A stretch of DNA of 64,000 bases from contig NC_010506.1 of the NCBI RefSeq assembly GCF_000019525.1, positions 806,001-870,000 of the forward strand, written 5' to 3'. The position numbers and the translations under genes were made by a program. This DNA is from Shewanella woodyi ATCC 51908 (GTDB lineage Bacteria > Pseudomonadota > Gammaproteobacteria > Enterobacterales > Shewanellaceae). Under the pieces are notes generated by a model. It searched no databases, was not told the DNA's origin, and saw only the letters and a program-made list of their open reading frames with translations. Shown here piece after piece: positions 1-10,100 of this stretch (position 1 is its first letter; each line of letters begins with the position of its first letter).

Positions 1-92
1 ATTCAATTGTTGTTTTTCTGCCGCGTTCATTTTAAGCTGGGTTATAAGTTAGGATATCGTCGCCAGACGCGGCACATACAGGGAGAAGGGTA

Positions 93-563
93 ATGGATAA
101 AACGAGCCTCACCGCTTTAGGTTTAGTAACTTTTGTTGGTATTACTGCCTTGGGTTATCAAATTTTCACCCAAGACCCTTCAGCCTCTCTCACTCCATCT
201 CAATCAAGTGAGCAGCCTGCCAAGACGTTAGCTCATATCTCTGACCCAGGGCGAGAAAATGTAGAGTTAGCGACGGTTTCAACCCTGGTGAAATCAGATG
301 AGGGTTTAACACCAGTTTCCACTTTGCCGCCTGAATCCATCAACCTCTCTACTGTTAACGCTCCGATTGAGAAGGCGGTTTCTTGGTCAGAAAGAGAGAG
401 ACAAAATGAGGCACAAACCCCGCCACCTCAAGTTGCAGACTTGGTAGCAGAGGCCGATCCAGGCCCCAGTGCTGGAAAAGATCTCTCACGTCCTCAAAGG
501 CCTGCAGTACAAGCGCAGCGCGTAGCGCCCGTCAGTCGTCCCGCACCCACAGCTGTGAATTAG
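93..563 (+). CDS. Hypothetical membrane-anchored, proline-rich protein
   Basis: I do not recognise this 156-residue protein. It has a good ribosome-binding site (GGGAGAAGGG two bases before the ATG), so the start is well supported. Residues about 6-25 form one hydrophobic segment that is either an uncleaved signal anchor or a signal peptide. The rest is low-complexity, rich in Ser, Thr, Pro, Gln and Ala, with a Pro/Arg-rich tail, and looks disordered. It probably sits in the periplasm tethered to the inner membrane. It lies tail-to-tail with the PhoD-like gene, 23 bases apart, with no clear terminator between them. No function can be assigned. Confidence 0.6.
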   Translation: MDKTSLTALGLVTFVGITALGYQIFTQDPSASLTPSQSSEQPAKTLAHISDPGRENVELATVSTLVKSDEGLTPVSTLPPESINLSTVNAPIEKAVSWSERERQNEAQTPPPQVADLVAEADPGPSAGKDLSRPQRPAVQAQRVAPVSRPAPTAVN

Positions 564-586
564 GTAATTAACAATCACCTTTAGGG

Positions 587-2536
587 TCAATCATCACTCA
601 ATGAATCGGCATTTTGAGCGCCATGTTTATCACGGCTGGGGACCTGAAAAAGGGTCTCACTCATATCTGCGTGAAGAACAGCAATTTTAGTTGGTGCTCC
701 ATTTGGTGCAAAGCTCACCACTCCTATACCGCTCTCGTTAAACAGTCGCTGACTGCGAGCACCGTTAGGCCTTCTGCCACGAATTGACATGCGCTTACGC
801 TTAGTGAAGAAGTTAAGTGGTGAGAAGTGTCCATATAGCCAACCATTAAGTTTATCGAAAATTGGCAGTAACTTTTCGGGGAACTGATTCTTAATGCCGC
901 TGCTGGTGATCTGGTATATTTTCGGCCCCCCTTTACGGAAACGAATACGGATATCGTAAGCAAAGGAGTAGTGTACATCCCCTGATAGGATCACAAACTG
1001 CTCTGGGGTTTTTCTGTGTTGGAATATGCTCAACAGAGTGTTGGCAGTTCCTGGGTGAGCCATCCAGTTTTCAGCATCGACTAATAGAGAACCTCCGAGT
1101 AAGGTTGCGGTTCTTTGAATTGTTTCAATCAGTTTAACCCCGAACATAGGGGCGGCGGAGATGATGATCACCTTATCTTGGCCCATTAGTTCATGTTGAA
1201 ACTCCATAAGGGCTTCCCAGTCCATTAAGCCAGAGGGTTTAGCCAGATTAGACTCACTGCGCCATCTATGGGTACGGGTATCTAGAACTACTATTTTTGG
1301 GCTGGTATTAAGGCTGTAGTGCCAATGTTCAAATCGGAGTAGTTTATCGATTAGCTCATCTTGGTAGAGTTCATTGGGTTGATTAAAGAAAGCATCTAGG
1401 CTGGGAGTGATCTCATGTTTAAATTTATCAGGCCCGTTGCCGAGCCCTTGGAACAGGGCGTAACCTATCAGCGCATTACCAATGATCCGCTTTGAAAATG
1501 TATGTCCATAAGCCGCTTCCTCCCACTTGGCGGTGAGATTCCAGTCATCGGTGACATCATGATCGTCAAATATCATATAGGTGGGCAGATGAGCCATAAG
1601 TCGCCTGACCTGTTTTAGCCCAGTTTTGAACTCAAGCAGGTGTAACCACTCTCGCTGCCACCTTGCTGTATTGGCGACTGATAGGCCAACAACCTCTTTT
1701 GGAATTTCGATGCGATCCCATAGCTCCGGTGACCAAGTTAACAGGTAGAAGGCGATTATCTCCCCTAGGCTCACCAGATGATTTTCGGCGAGGGAGGAGG
1801 TGAAGATCGGGTGGTTTTTATACCAGTGCCCTAGTGCTGTTTTGGCCGGGTAGTTGGTTTTGGGTAGTAAGTTCCTATGCCTTTGGTACATGGCGGCAGG
1901 ATGGTAACTTATTGAGTGGCTATCAGGGAGCTGGGCATGGGTAAACTTCTCCTGGGGCAGGCCCAATAGTTTTATTGTTTCTCCAATGGCAAAAAGAGTG
2001 GGGCCTGCAATATCATCAACATAAACTTGATCGCCACTGAGCATCAGGAGTGAAGGTCTGGCTTGTGGGCTTAAGTCTTGGCTTACCTGTGTATCGGCTG
2101 CGACTAAGGCATCGCCACTGTGATGGTGGGCATTACGACAGGAGCCATGGAGCATATGGTCAATTTCAGGTTTGATAACGAAATTCGGTGTTGCTTGCTC
2201 GTCATAATTAAGTGCCTCCACGCCGCTAAAAATTGCACCATGCTGGCTGTCTTCAAGGCTATAACTTATCTCTACTTCAGTTGGCAGTAGCTGAGTTTGT
2301 TTGAGCTGAACCATATATTGGTAAGCTCGCTCGCCCAATCTAATAGTGTGTAGCTGCTCACTTGTTAGCGGTTTGCTGAAAAGAGGTTGCTCACCTTGGT
2401 GCAGGCTTGAGCTCTGTTTAAGTGTCAGAGTGAGCGAGTCCATAGGTTGGCTGCTTACAAACCAGAGGGTAAAGTTATCCCGATCGCAATGGCGCAGTAT
2501 CGGGCCGGCAACTAATAGGGGGAGAGCTGACTTCAT
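587..2536 (-). CDS. PhoD-like metallophosphatase family protein
   Basis: This 649-residue protein carries the metal-binding motifs of the PhoD-like branch of the calcineurin-type metallophosphoesterases: LSGDQVYVDD in the first half, FDDHDVTDDWN in the middle, and LSGDVHYSF towards the end. Family members hydrolyse phosphate mono- or diesters with a bimetal centre; the substrate of this subgroup is not known. The N-terminus (GPILRHCDRDNFTLWF) resembles the beta-sandwich domain found before the catalytic domain in bacterial PhoD-like proteins. There is no clear secretory signal, so it is probably cytoplasmic, unlike Tat-exported PhoD. It is monocistronic and faces the previous gene. Confidence 0.82.
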   Translation of the reverse strand: MKSALPLLVAGPILRHCDRDNFTLWFVSSQPMDSLTLTLKQSSSLHQGEQPLFSKPLTSEQLHTIRLGERAYQYMVQLKQTQLLPTEVEISYSLEDSQHGAIFSGVEALNYDEQATPNFVIKPEIDHMLHGSCRNAHHHSGDALVAADTQVSQDLSPQARPSLLMLSGDQVYVDDIAGPTLFAIGETIKLLGLPQEKFTHAQLPDSHSISYHPAAMYQRHRNLLPKTNYPAKTALGHWYKNHPIFTSSLAENHLVSLGEIIAFYLLTWSPELWDRIEIPKEVVGLSVANTARWQREWLHLLEFKTGLKQVRRLMAHLPTYMIFDDHDVTDDWNLTAKWEEAAYGHTFSKRIIGNALIGYALFQGLGNGPDKFKHEITPSLDAFFNQPNELYQDELIDKLLRFEHWHYSLNTSPKIVVLDTRTHRWRSESNLAKPSGLMDWEALMEFQHELMGQDKVIIISAAPMFGVKLIETIQRTATLLGGSLLVDAENWMAHPGTANTLLSIFQHRKTPEQFVILSGDVHYSFAYDIRIRFRKGGPKIYQITSSGIKNQFPEKLLPIFDKLNGWLYGHFSPLNFFTKRKRMSIRGRRPNGARSQRLFNESGIGVVSFAPNGAPTKIAVLHADMSETLFQVPSRDKHGAQNADSLSDD

Positions 2537-2648
2537 CTAATACCAATCTCAATATTTCATTGCCTACCAGACTAAACAAGTGATCTTAAATTGCAAAGGT
2601 AATTCAATGAAAAAGAGTTAACTTATGTTTAGGAATAGTAGGGGAGGA

Positions 2649-3614
2649 TTATCTGACTTTGTGAATAAAAGGATCGGCGAAAATATTCTTGATATCGGCG
2701 CCCGCTAGATAGGTGCGTTTTTTCATCTTATTTACCATATCGGGATGCCCACAGAGGTACACTTGCCAACCACTTAAGTTTTGATGATTTTTAAGTGCAA
2801 GCTCATCGGCGCGAATTCGATCTTTTTCCTCTGCCTGAGTGCCAGAAACACAGCCTAAGTAATGGAGATTATCGTATTGTCTCGCAAGTGAAGTCAGGAG
2901 TTGTTGGGCATATAGGTCATCAGCGGTTCGACTTCCGTGGTAGAGGTGTATCGGCCCTTGATGTTGGTGATGCAGTGCATCTTTGACGATACCAAGTAGA
3001 GGTGCTAAGCCACTGCCAGTTCCTACCAGCAGCATGGGCATGGTTTGCATCTCTTTTTGATAGTAACAATGGCCAAAGGGACCGCATAGCTCAAGCTTGT
3101 CATCTAGTGATAGCTGCTCATGTATCCACTGGCTCATGCCACCATTATCAATACGCTGAACATGAATCTCGAGCATATCTCCTTGGGCTGGGTGACTGGC
3201 TAGGGAGTAACTTCGTGTTAATCCATCGGATCGTCTGAGATTGATAAATTGGCCTGCGTGGTACTCCAGTGGAGTATCTGGGTCGAGTGTGATGCTGAGT
3301 ATTCGCTTGCTAAGGGGAGTAATGGCAGCGACCTTAACTTGGGAAAATAGCGCCTGCTGAGTGATGGGGGATACCGTTAACTCCCCCTGAGGAAAACAGA
3401 TACAGGGGAGGAAGTAGCCTAATGCTTTCCAGCTTTCCCTTATATCGGGCTGGGCATCTTGAACATCTCCCTTTTTTGCTTGCAACATGCAGGTGTGACA
3501 GTTGCCGTTTTTGCAGGAGTAGGCAAGGTCAATCCCTTGTCTTAGAAGGGCTTCTAGTACGCTCTCATCTTGATTGAGAGTGATTGCTTTTTCTTGCCAG
3601 TGTATCTGCTTCAT
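2649..3614 (-). CDS. 2Fe-2S ferredoxin/FNR-type NAD(P)H oxidoreductase
   Basis: This 321-residue electron-transfer flavoprotein has an N-terminal plant-type ferredoxin domain (Cys34, Cys39, Cys42 and a fourth Cys at 71 or 73) followed by a ferredoxin-NADP reductase module. RSYSLAS is the flavin-binding motif and GTGSGLAPL the nicotinamide-nucleotide motif. Such proteins pass electrons from NAD(P)H through FAD to the 2Fe-2S centre and on to a partner. The start lies three bases after the stop of the truncated haemoglobin gene, so the two form an operon and the globin is the likely partner. The fold also occurs in oxygenase reductases, so the partner is inferred from position. Confidence 0.85.
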   Translation of the reverse strand: MKQIHWQEKAITLNQDESVLEALLRQGIDLAYSCKNGNCHTCMLQAKKGDVQDAQPDIRESWKALGYFLPCICFPQGELTVSPITQQALFSQVKVAAITPLSKRILSITLDPDTPLEYHAGQFINLRRSDGLTRSYSLASHPAQGDMLEIHVQRIDNGGMSQWIHEQLSLDDKLELCGPFGHCYYQKEMQTMPMLLVGTGSGLAPLLGIVKDALHHQHQGPIHLYHGSRTADDLYAQQLLTSLARQYDNLHYLGCVSGTQAEEKDRIRADELALKNHQNLSGWQVYLCGHPDMVNKMKKRTYLAGADIKNIFADPFIHKVR

Positions 3615-3617
3615 CGG

Positions 3618-3983
3618 CTATAAACTTAATACGTCGTCATGGGTGCTAGCTGCGATAGTCATGACTTGTTCGATTAACTCATCCGATACATTGAGCTCTT
3701 TGAGCGTGGCTTGCAGGTGTCCTGCGACAGTGTTGAAGTGATTGGTATCGAGGCCCTGTTCAAGCAAAGGAGCGTGGGCTTCGCGCAGGGAGTTGCCTGT
3801 GTAATCATTTGGTCCACCAAAGGCCATGGTTAAAAAGCTTTTTTGCATTGCGCGCATACGATCCATATCTACATCATCAAAAAAGTGGCTGATACTATCA
3901 TCGCTCAATACTTTACGATAAAAGATATCCACTGCAGCATCGACAGAGGCGTTACCTCCGAGTTGTTCAAAAAGTGTTGTCAT
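3618..3983 (-). CDS. Group I truncated haemoglobin
   Basis: This 121-residue protein matches the whole length of group I (TrHbN-type) truncated haemoglobins. The N-terminal LFEQLGG helix, Phe21-Tyr22 at the B9/B10 positions, FFDDVD and the proximal His70 in REAHAPL are all present. Members bind oxygen and nitric oxide, and several act as NO dioxygenases when supplied with electrons. It is the first gene of a two-gene unit with a 2Fe-2S flavin reductase, which could supply them. Together they would be a split version of flavohaemoglobin. I saw no obvious NsrR, NorR or FNR site in the 142 bases upstream. Confidence 0.9.
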   Translation of the reverse strand: MTTLFEQLGGNASVDAAVDIFYRKVLSDDSISHFFDDVDMDRMRAMQKSFLTMAFGGPNDYTGNSLREAHAPLLEQGLDTNHFNTVAGHLQATLKELNVSDELIEQVMTIAASTHDDVLSL

Positions 3984-4125
3984 TTTTATACCCTGTTGGT
4001 CTAGTAATATTTGGTTCCATCTCTATGAAGTTACCAAAGGTCAATACGCTCTTTTGAGGTTAGGACACCAACAGCTAACGTCAAGTTGGATGACTTTGTA
4101 CTCAGCTTCTATCAGGTATTGTGAG

Positions 4126-7100
4126 TCATAATATTTTGCGCCTGATGAAGATGAATAGAGCTAACATTAGAGTTAAGGTAAAGCCCAGCGCACCAGAGCT
4201 TGAGCCTACTAGCTCTACTGGAGTATTGGCCTGTAAGCGATCATTAACACCATCTCGATTTGTATCTGCATTTTCATTTCTGTCTAATATTCCGTCGTTA
4301 TCGGAATCATCATCAAGGTAGTTTGGTATGCCATCAGTATCGGTATCTATGACTCCCTCCTCGATATCAGGTATTCCATCGTTATCACTGTCTAGATCAA
4401 TGAAGTTGGGGGAGTTATCTTTATCTGAATCGATATCCCCTTCAATACTGTCGGGGATAGTATCGTTATCGCTGTCGCTATCGATAAAGTTAGGGATATC
4501 ATCATCGTCGATGTAGCTTTGGGTTAAGAGGCTGTCATCTATGCCGTCGAAGTTCTCATCGACGCCCATGGTGATCTCTACATCGACAGTATCATCAATT
4601 CCATTTTGGTTATTGTCTACTTTAGATAACGCTATCATCACCTCCTCTCTGGTATCTGAAATGGAGTCATTATCACTGTCTAAATCCAGATGGTTTGGCT
4701 GAGAGTCGAGATCTGAATTTAGCGGAGTAAATTGATCATCAATGCCATCGTTATCAGTATCGATACCACCTGTGATGTCTACGTCCCATGCGTTATCGAT
4801 ACCATCTTTATCGTGATCGAGATTCATCGGGGCTGGGTAGTTATTTTCAACTGTATCGGATAAGCCATCATTGTCGCTGTCACGGTCTAAGTAATCGGCC
4901 ACATTATCTTGATCAAAATCGCCTCGACCTTCGGTAATGTCAGAGAGTCCGTCATTATCATTATCTTTATCTAACGCAGAAGGGATGCCGTCATTATCAT
5001 GATCTATGGGGGCAGCGGTGCCGAACCAATTAGGCATGTTGTCATAAGAGTTATCTATGCCATCTGCATCATCATCGTTTGATAGGTCGATGCGTCCATC
5101 GCTGTTTTTATCTAAAGTGGCAGCGGGAGTGTTTGTGATATCCATAATGCCATCGTTATCACTGTCCAGATCGATGAAATCGGGAATAGTATCTAAGTCT
5201 GTGTCAGTGGGAGTTAAGAGCTGTGTGCTGTTGGCATCAAATAATCCATCGTGATTAATATCGGTTCCACCGGACTCATTAATATCGAGTAGACCATCGT
5301 TATCACTGTCTAAGTCATGCATATCAATAACATTATCAGCGTCACTATCGGTAAGCTGGATATTGTCGATGATTCCGTCAGCGTTGCTGTCATCTCCTGG
5401 AGTGAAGTCAGGGTCGAAGATATCAGCTATACCGTCATTATCTTCATCGATGTCTTGCGCGACGGTTTCGCTCGTATCTATGATGCCATCGTTGTCTGAG
5501 TCAATGTCTATATGATCTGCTAAGCCGTCGTGGTCATTATCATTTTCCTCTAACTTTGCATCACTTATCCCATCGTTATCAGCATCGAAATGACCGGTGT
5601 TATCGATATCGAACCTGTCATCAATCCCATCGCCATCACTGTCATCTCCCTGTGTCATGTCGATATCGTAAAGATCGGTAATTCCGTCACTATCGAGATC
5701 AACACGGGCATAGGTGGCCTCGATAGCATCGGGGATCCAGTCGTTGTCTGAGTCTATATCTAGGTAGTTAGGTTTACCGTCACTATCCGAGTCGATAAGA
5801 TCAATATCATCATCGATACCATCGTTATTCGTATCCCTCCCTTTTGTTTGCTGAACATCGAAAAGGTCATCTATCCCATCGTTGTCTGAGTCCTCTCCTG
5901 AGATCCCAGCCTCAAATCCATCCACTAGCCCATCGTTATCGCTATCAATATCAAGGTAGTTAATGATGCCATCGAGATCGCTATCAAAATTTCCTTCAAC
6001 AATATCTGGGATCCCATCTCTGTCTTCATCTTGGCTTGAGTCGAGGTAATCAGCGATTCCATCGCCATCACTGTCAACTAGGCCCTCTTCACTATCAGGT
6101 ATACCATCATTATCAGAATCGGTATCTAGTCTGTTGGGAATGCCGTCGCCATCGCTGTCGGAGTCTCCTTCGATGACATCTAAAATGCCATCGCCATCAT
6201 CATCGAGATCATCACTGTCTGAAATTCCATCCCGATCGAGATCCGGTAAAACAAGAATCGTGATGAGAGCGATATTTGAATCAGATTCAGTATCGTTGGC
6301 CTTAAATGTGAAGCTATCATCTCCTGAAAAACTCTCTGTTGGTTGGTAGGTTAAATTGGGACCAGATCCCATTAGCGTTCCATTTTGAGGAGATGACACG
6401 ATAACGTAACTCAATGGTGAACCTTCAGTGTCTGTGGCGTTTAACTGGAGTTCGATGGAGCTTGCTTGCACCATCTCTATACTTTGGCCACCTGCTATGG
6501 GCGCATCGTTAATGGCATCGATATTGATTGAAACCGTGGCGATATTGGAATCGATGGCCCCATCATTGACCTTAAAGGTGAAATTGTCGGCTCCAGTCTC
6601 ATTAAGGTTTGGCGTGTAGGTCAGGTTAGGTAGGGTGCCGGTTAAAACTCCCTTGCTGGGTGAGCTGATTACACTGAAAGTTAGACTGCCGGCTTCGACA
6701 TCGATTGCGGTGAGGATGATAGCTTTAGGAGTATCCTCTGCCACTGTCACGCTCTGGTTATTTGAGATTGGCGCATCGTTAATGGCATCGATATTGATTG
6801 AAACCGTGGCGATATTGGAATCGATGGCCCCATCATTGACCTTAAAGGTGAAACTGTCGGCTCCAGTCTCGTTAAGGTTGGGCGTGTAGGTCAGGTTAGG
6901 TAGGGTGCCGGTTAAAACTCCCTTGCTGGGTGCGCTGATTACACTGAAAGTTAGACTGCTGGCTTCGACATCGGTTGCAGTGAGGGTGATAGCTTTAGGA
7001 GTATCCTCTGTCACTGTCACGCTCTGGTTATTTGAGATTGGCGCATCGTTAATGGCATCGATATTGATTGAAACCGTGGCGATATTGGAATCGAGGGCCC

Positions 7101-10100
7101 CATCATTGACTTTAAAGGTGAAACTGTCGGCTCCAGTCTCATTAAGGTTTGGCGTGTAGGTCAGGTTAGGTAGGGTGCCGGTTAATGCTCCCTTGCTGGC
7201 TGAGCTGATTAAACTGAAAGTTAGACTGTTGGCTTCGACATCGGTAGCGATGAGGGTGATAGCTTTAGGGGTATCCTCTGCCACTGTCACGCTCTGGTTA
7301 TTTGAGATTGGTGCATCGTTAATGGCATTGATATTGATTGAAACCGTGGCGATATTGGAATCGATGGCCCCATCATTGACCTTAAAGGTGAAACTGTCGG
7401 CTCCAGTCTCATTAAGGTTGGGCGTGTAGGTCAGGTTAGGTAGGGTGCCGGTTAAAACTCCCTTGCTGGGTGAGCTGATTAAACTGAAAGTTAGACTGTC
7501 GGCCTCGACATCGGTTGCGATGAGGGTGATAGCTTTAGGGGTATCCTCTGCCACTGTCACGCTCTGGTTATTTGAGATTGGTGCATCGTTAATGGCATTG
7601 ATATTGATTGAAACCGTGGCGATATTGGAATCGATGGCCCCATCATTGACCTTAAAGGTGAAACTGTCGGCTCCAGTCTCATTAAGGTTTGGCGTGTAGG
7701 TCAGGTTAGGTAGGGTGCCGGTTAAAACTCCCTTGCTGGGTGAGCTGATTAAACTGAAAGTTAGACTGTCGGCCTCGACATCGGTTGCGATGAGGGTGAT
7801 AGCTTTAGGGGTATCCTCTGCCACTGTCACGCTCTGGTTATTTGAGATTGGTGCATCGTTAATGGCATTGATATTGATTGAAACCGTGGCGATATTGGAA
7901 TCGATGGCCCCATCATTGACCTTAAAGGTGAAACTGTCGGCTCCAGTCTCATTAAGGTTTGGCGTGTAGGTCAGGTTAGGTAGGGTGCCGGTTAAAACTC
8001 CCTTGCTGGGTGAGCTGATTAAACTGAAAGTTAGACTGTCGGCCTCGACATCGGTTGCGATGAGGGTGATAGTTTTAGGAGTATCCTCTGTCACCGTTAT
8101 GCTCTGGTTATTCGAGGTCGGCGCATCGTTTACCGCAGACACGGTAATGGTGATACTTGCTGTATTTGATATCAGGTTGCCGTCATTGGCGATAAAAGTA
8201 AAACTATCTCCGCCCGCATAATTTGCTGCTGGCGTATAGGTCAGGTTAGGTGGAGTTCCGCTTAAGCTACCGTTTGCAGGGGAGGTGAGTAAGCTATAGC
8301 TGAGGCTGTCCAGATCGATATCGGTTGCGGTGAGGGTGATGGATGTCGGTGTATCTTCTGTTACTGGAATACTCTGGCTGCCGGCACTGGGAGTGTCATT
8401 GATGGGGCTGACATTAATTGAAATCGTTGCCGTATTGGAGTCGGTAAATCCATCATTGACCTTAAAGCTGAATGTGTCGGCTCCGTTATAATCTGAATTA
8501 GGTGTGTAGGTTAGGTTAGGGAGCGTGCCGCTCAACACCCCATTATTTGGAGAGTTGGTAATGCTGTAGCTGAGGGTATCGAGATCTATATCTGCTGCGG
8601 TTAAAGTGATTGATGTAGGAGTATCTTCGGTTACAGATATGCTTTGAGGAGTAGAGCTAGGTATGTTGTTAACTGAGATGGTGAGTTCTTGATGAATATA
8701 TTCTAACGTGCCGCCTCCATCTACACGAACAAACAGTAAGTAGTCATTATTGGTGTCTGCATCTAAAGGCGTTTCATAGTCTGGGGCGGAAAGAAAAGTG
8801 AGCTCTCCGCTGGCATCTATATTAAATAGTGCCGAGTCACCGCCAAATATAGAATAGGTGTATGACCCTGAACCTCCCGTTGCGACAACGTTTGTCACTA
8901 AGGTGCTGCCCTCATTTACTTCGATTGCGGCTTCATGACCCCCCCCATTTGAGGTGACTGTCGGGGCGCTAGCATTGACGTTGATAGCTTCAGTGGCAAA
9001 GTCACTTGAGAGACCATAAACATAGGTGTCTATGTAGTTGAGATCACCAATGCTAGTGAAGGTAAAGTCTCCCCATGTATGGCGGTGTGTACCTACTGAT
9101 GCAAGAGAGGATAGGGTGCCACTGGGGAGATTCGTACTCCCGCCTATTGGAGTGTCATCCCAATAAACCTGCGTTCCCACAAGCGTTGTTTCATCGGTCG
9201 CCTGTAAAATTGTTAGGCCGTTGTTTGTTCCTCCTCCACTTGTTTCAACATCTTTAACAACGAAGTGAGATTCACCTAGCTTTAGGGTTAATTTAACATC
9301 ATATTTGGCTGGAACCATGGCGTTCCCATCAGCATCTTTTCCATCCCAAACGTGATTAACGGTGACATTTTGCTGCATCTCTCCTTGTAATATAACTTGA
9401 TAGCTTCCCCCTAGCGCAGCTACGCTGATGGCGTAAGTTCCTGTTGCATTTGGAGTAAAAGAGAAGGTACCTGTATCTTCAATGGTGTCACCATTGGGCG
9501 TTATTTCATTGTCGTTACCTGCGCTATCGATAAAGCTGAGGGTGTCGGTTAGCTGAGCGGCACTGCTAGGAGCTGGAGAGGGACTGGCGCCTTTTGGGTA
9601 GCTAAGGTAAGTGGGAAATTTCTCATCAATACTGAATGACAGAGAGTTACTCGTGCCAGAGTAGGGTGGATTTAATCCTATGCTGTTTGAGAGGACTTTA
9701 TGAATATCCCCGGCAAAGTTTTGCAGGTCGGCTGCCCACACATAATTCGTGTTAGCAAAACCACCCGGAGCTAGAATATACATCCTAGTATCTGCCGCAT
9801 AGGGCTCCGTAGAGCCAGGGGTATCGAATCGCCATAGGTAAGAGAATAAGTTGCCGTCGTTAGCCATAGGATCGACGCTGTCTCCTACGTTATCGACAAC
9901 TGAGATATCCCACCTCTGGTAATTATCAAATAACTCACTTAAATCGACGGCATACACTCCCGCACTTGATACCTGATAGTGCATGACTTCACCACTACTA
10001 GGAGTTGCTGGAAGCGGGTTAGTCATGGGATCTGAACAGCTAATATTCCCAACGGTGGAGGTGAGATCTGCTAACTTGGCGTTTTTTACATATTTGCCAG

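Noticed and set aside
6514..8133. Regular repeats taken as possible CRISPR
   Set aside because: The period is 270 bases with no unique spacers, and the units encode protein domains in frame.
6635..8221. Series of 84-residue plus-strand frames at 270-base intervals
   Set aside because: They are mirror images of the cadherin-like repeats on the minus strand and have no ribosome-binding sites.
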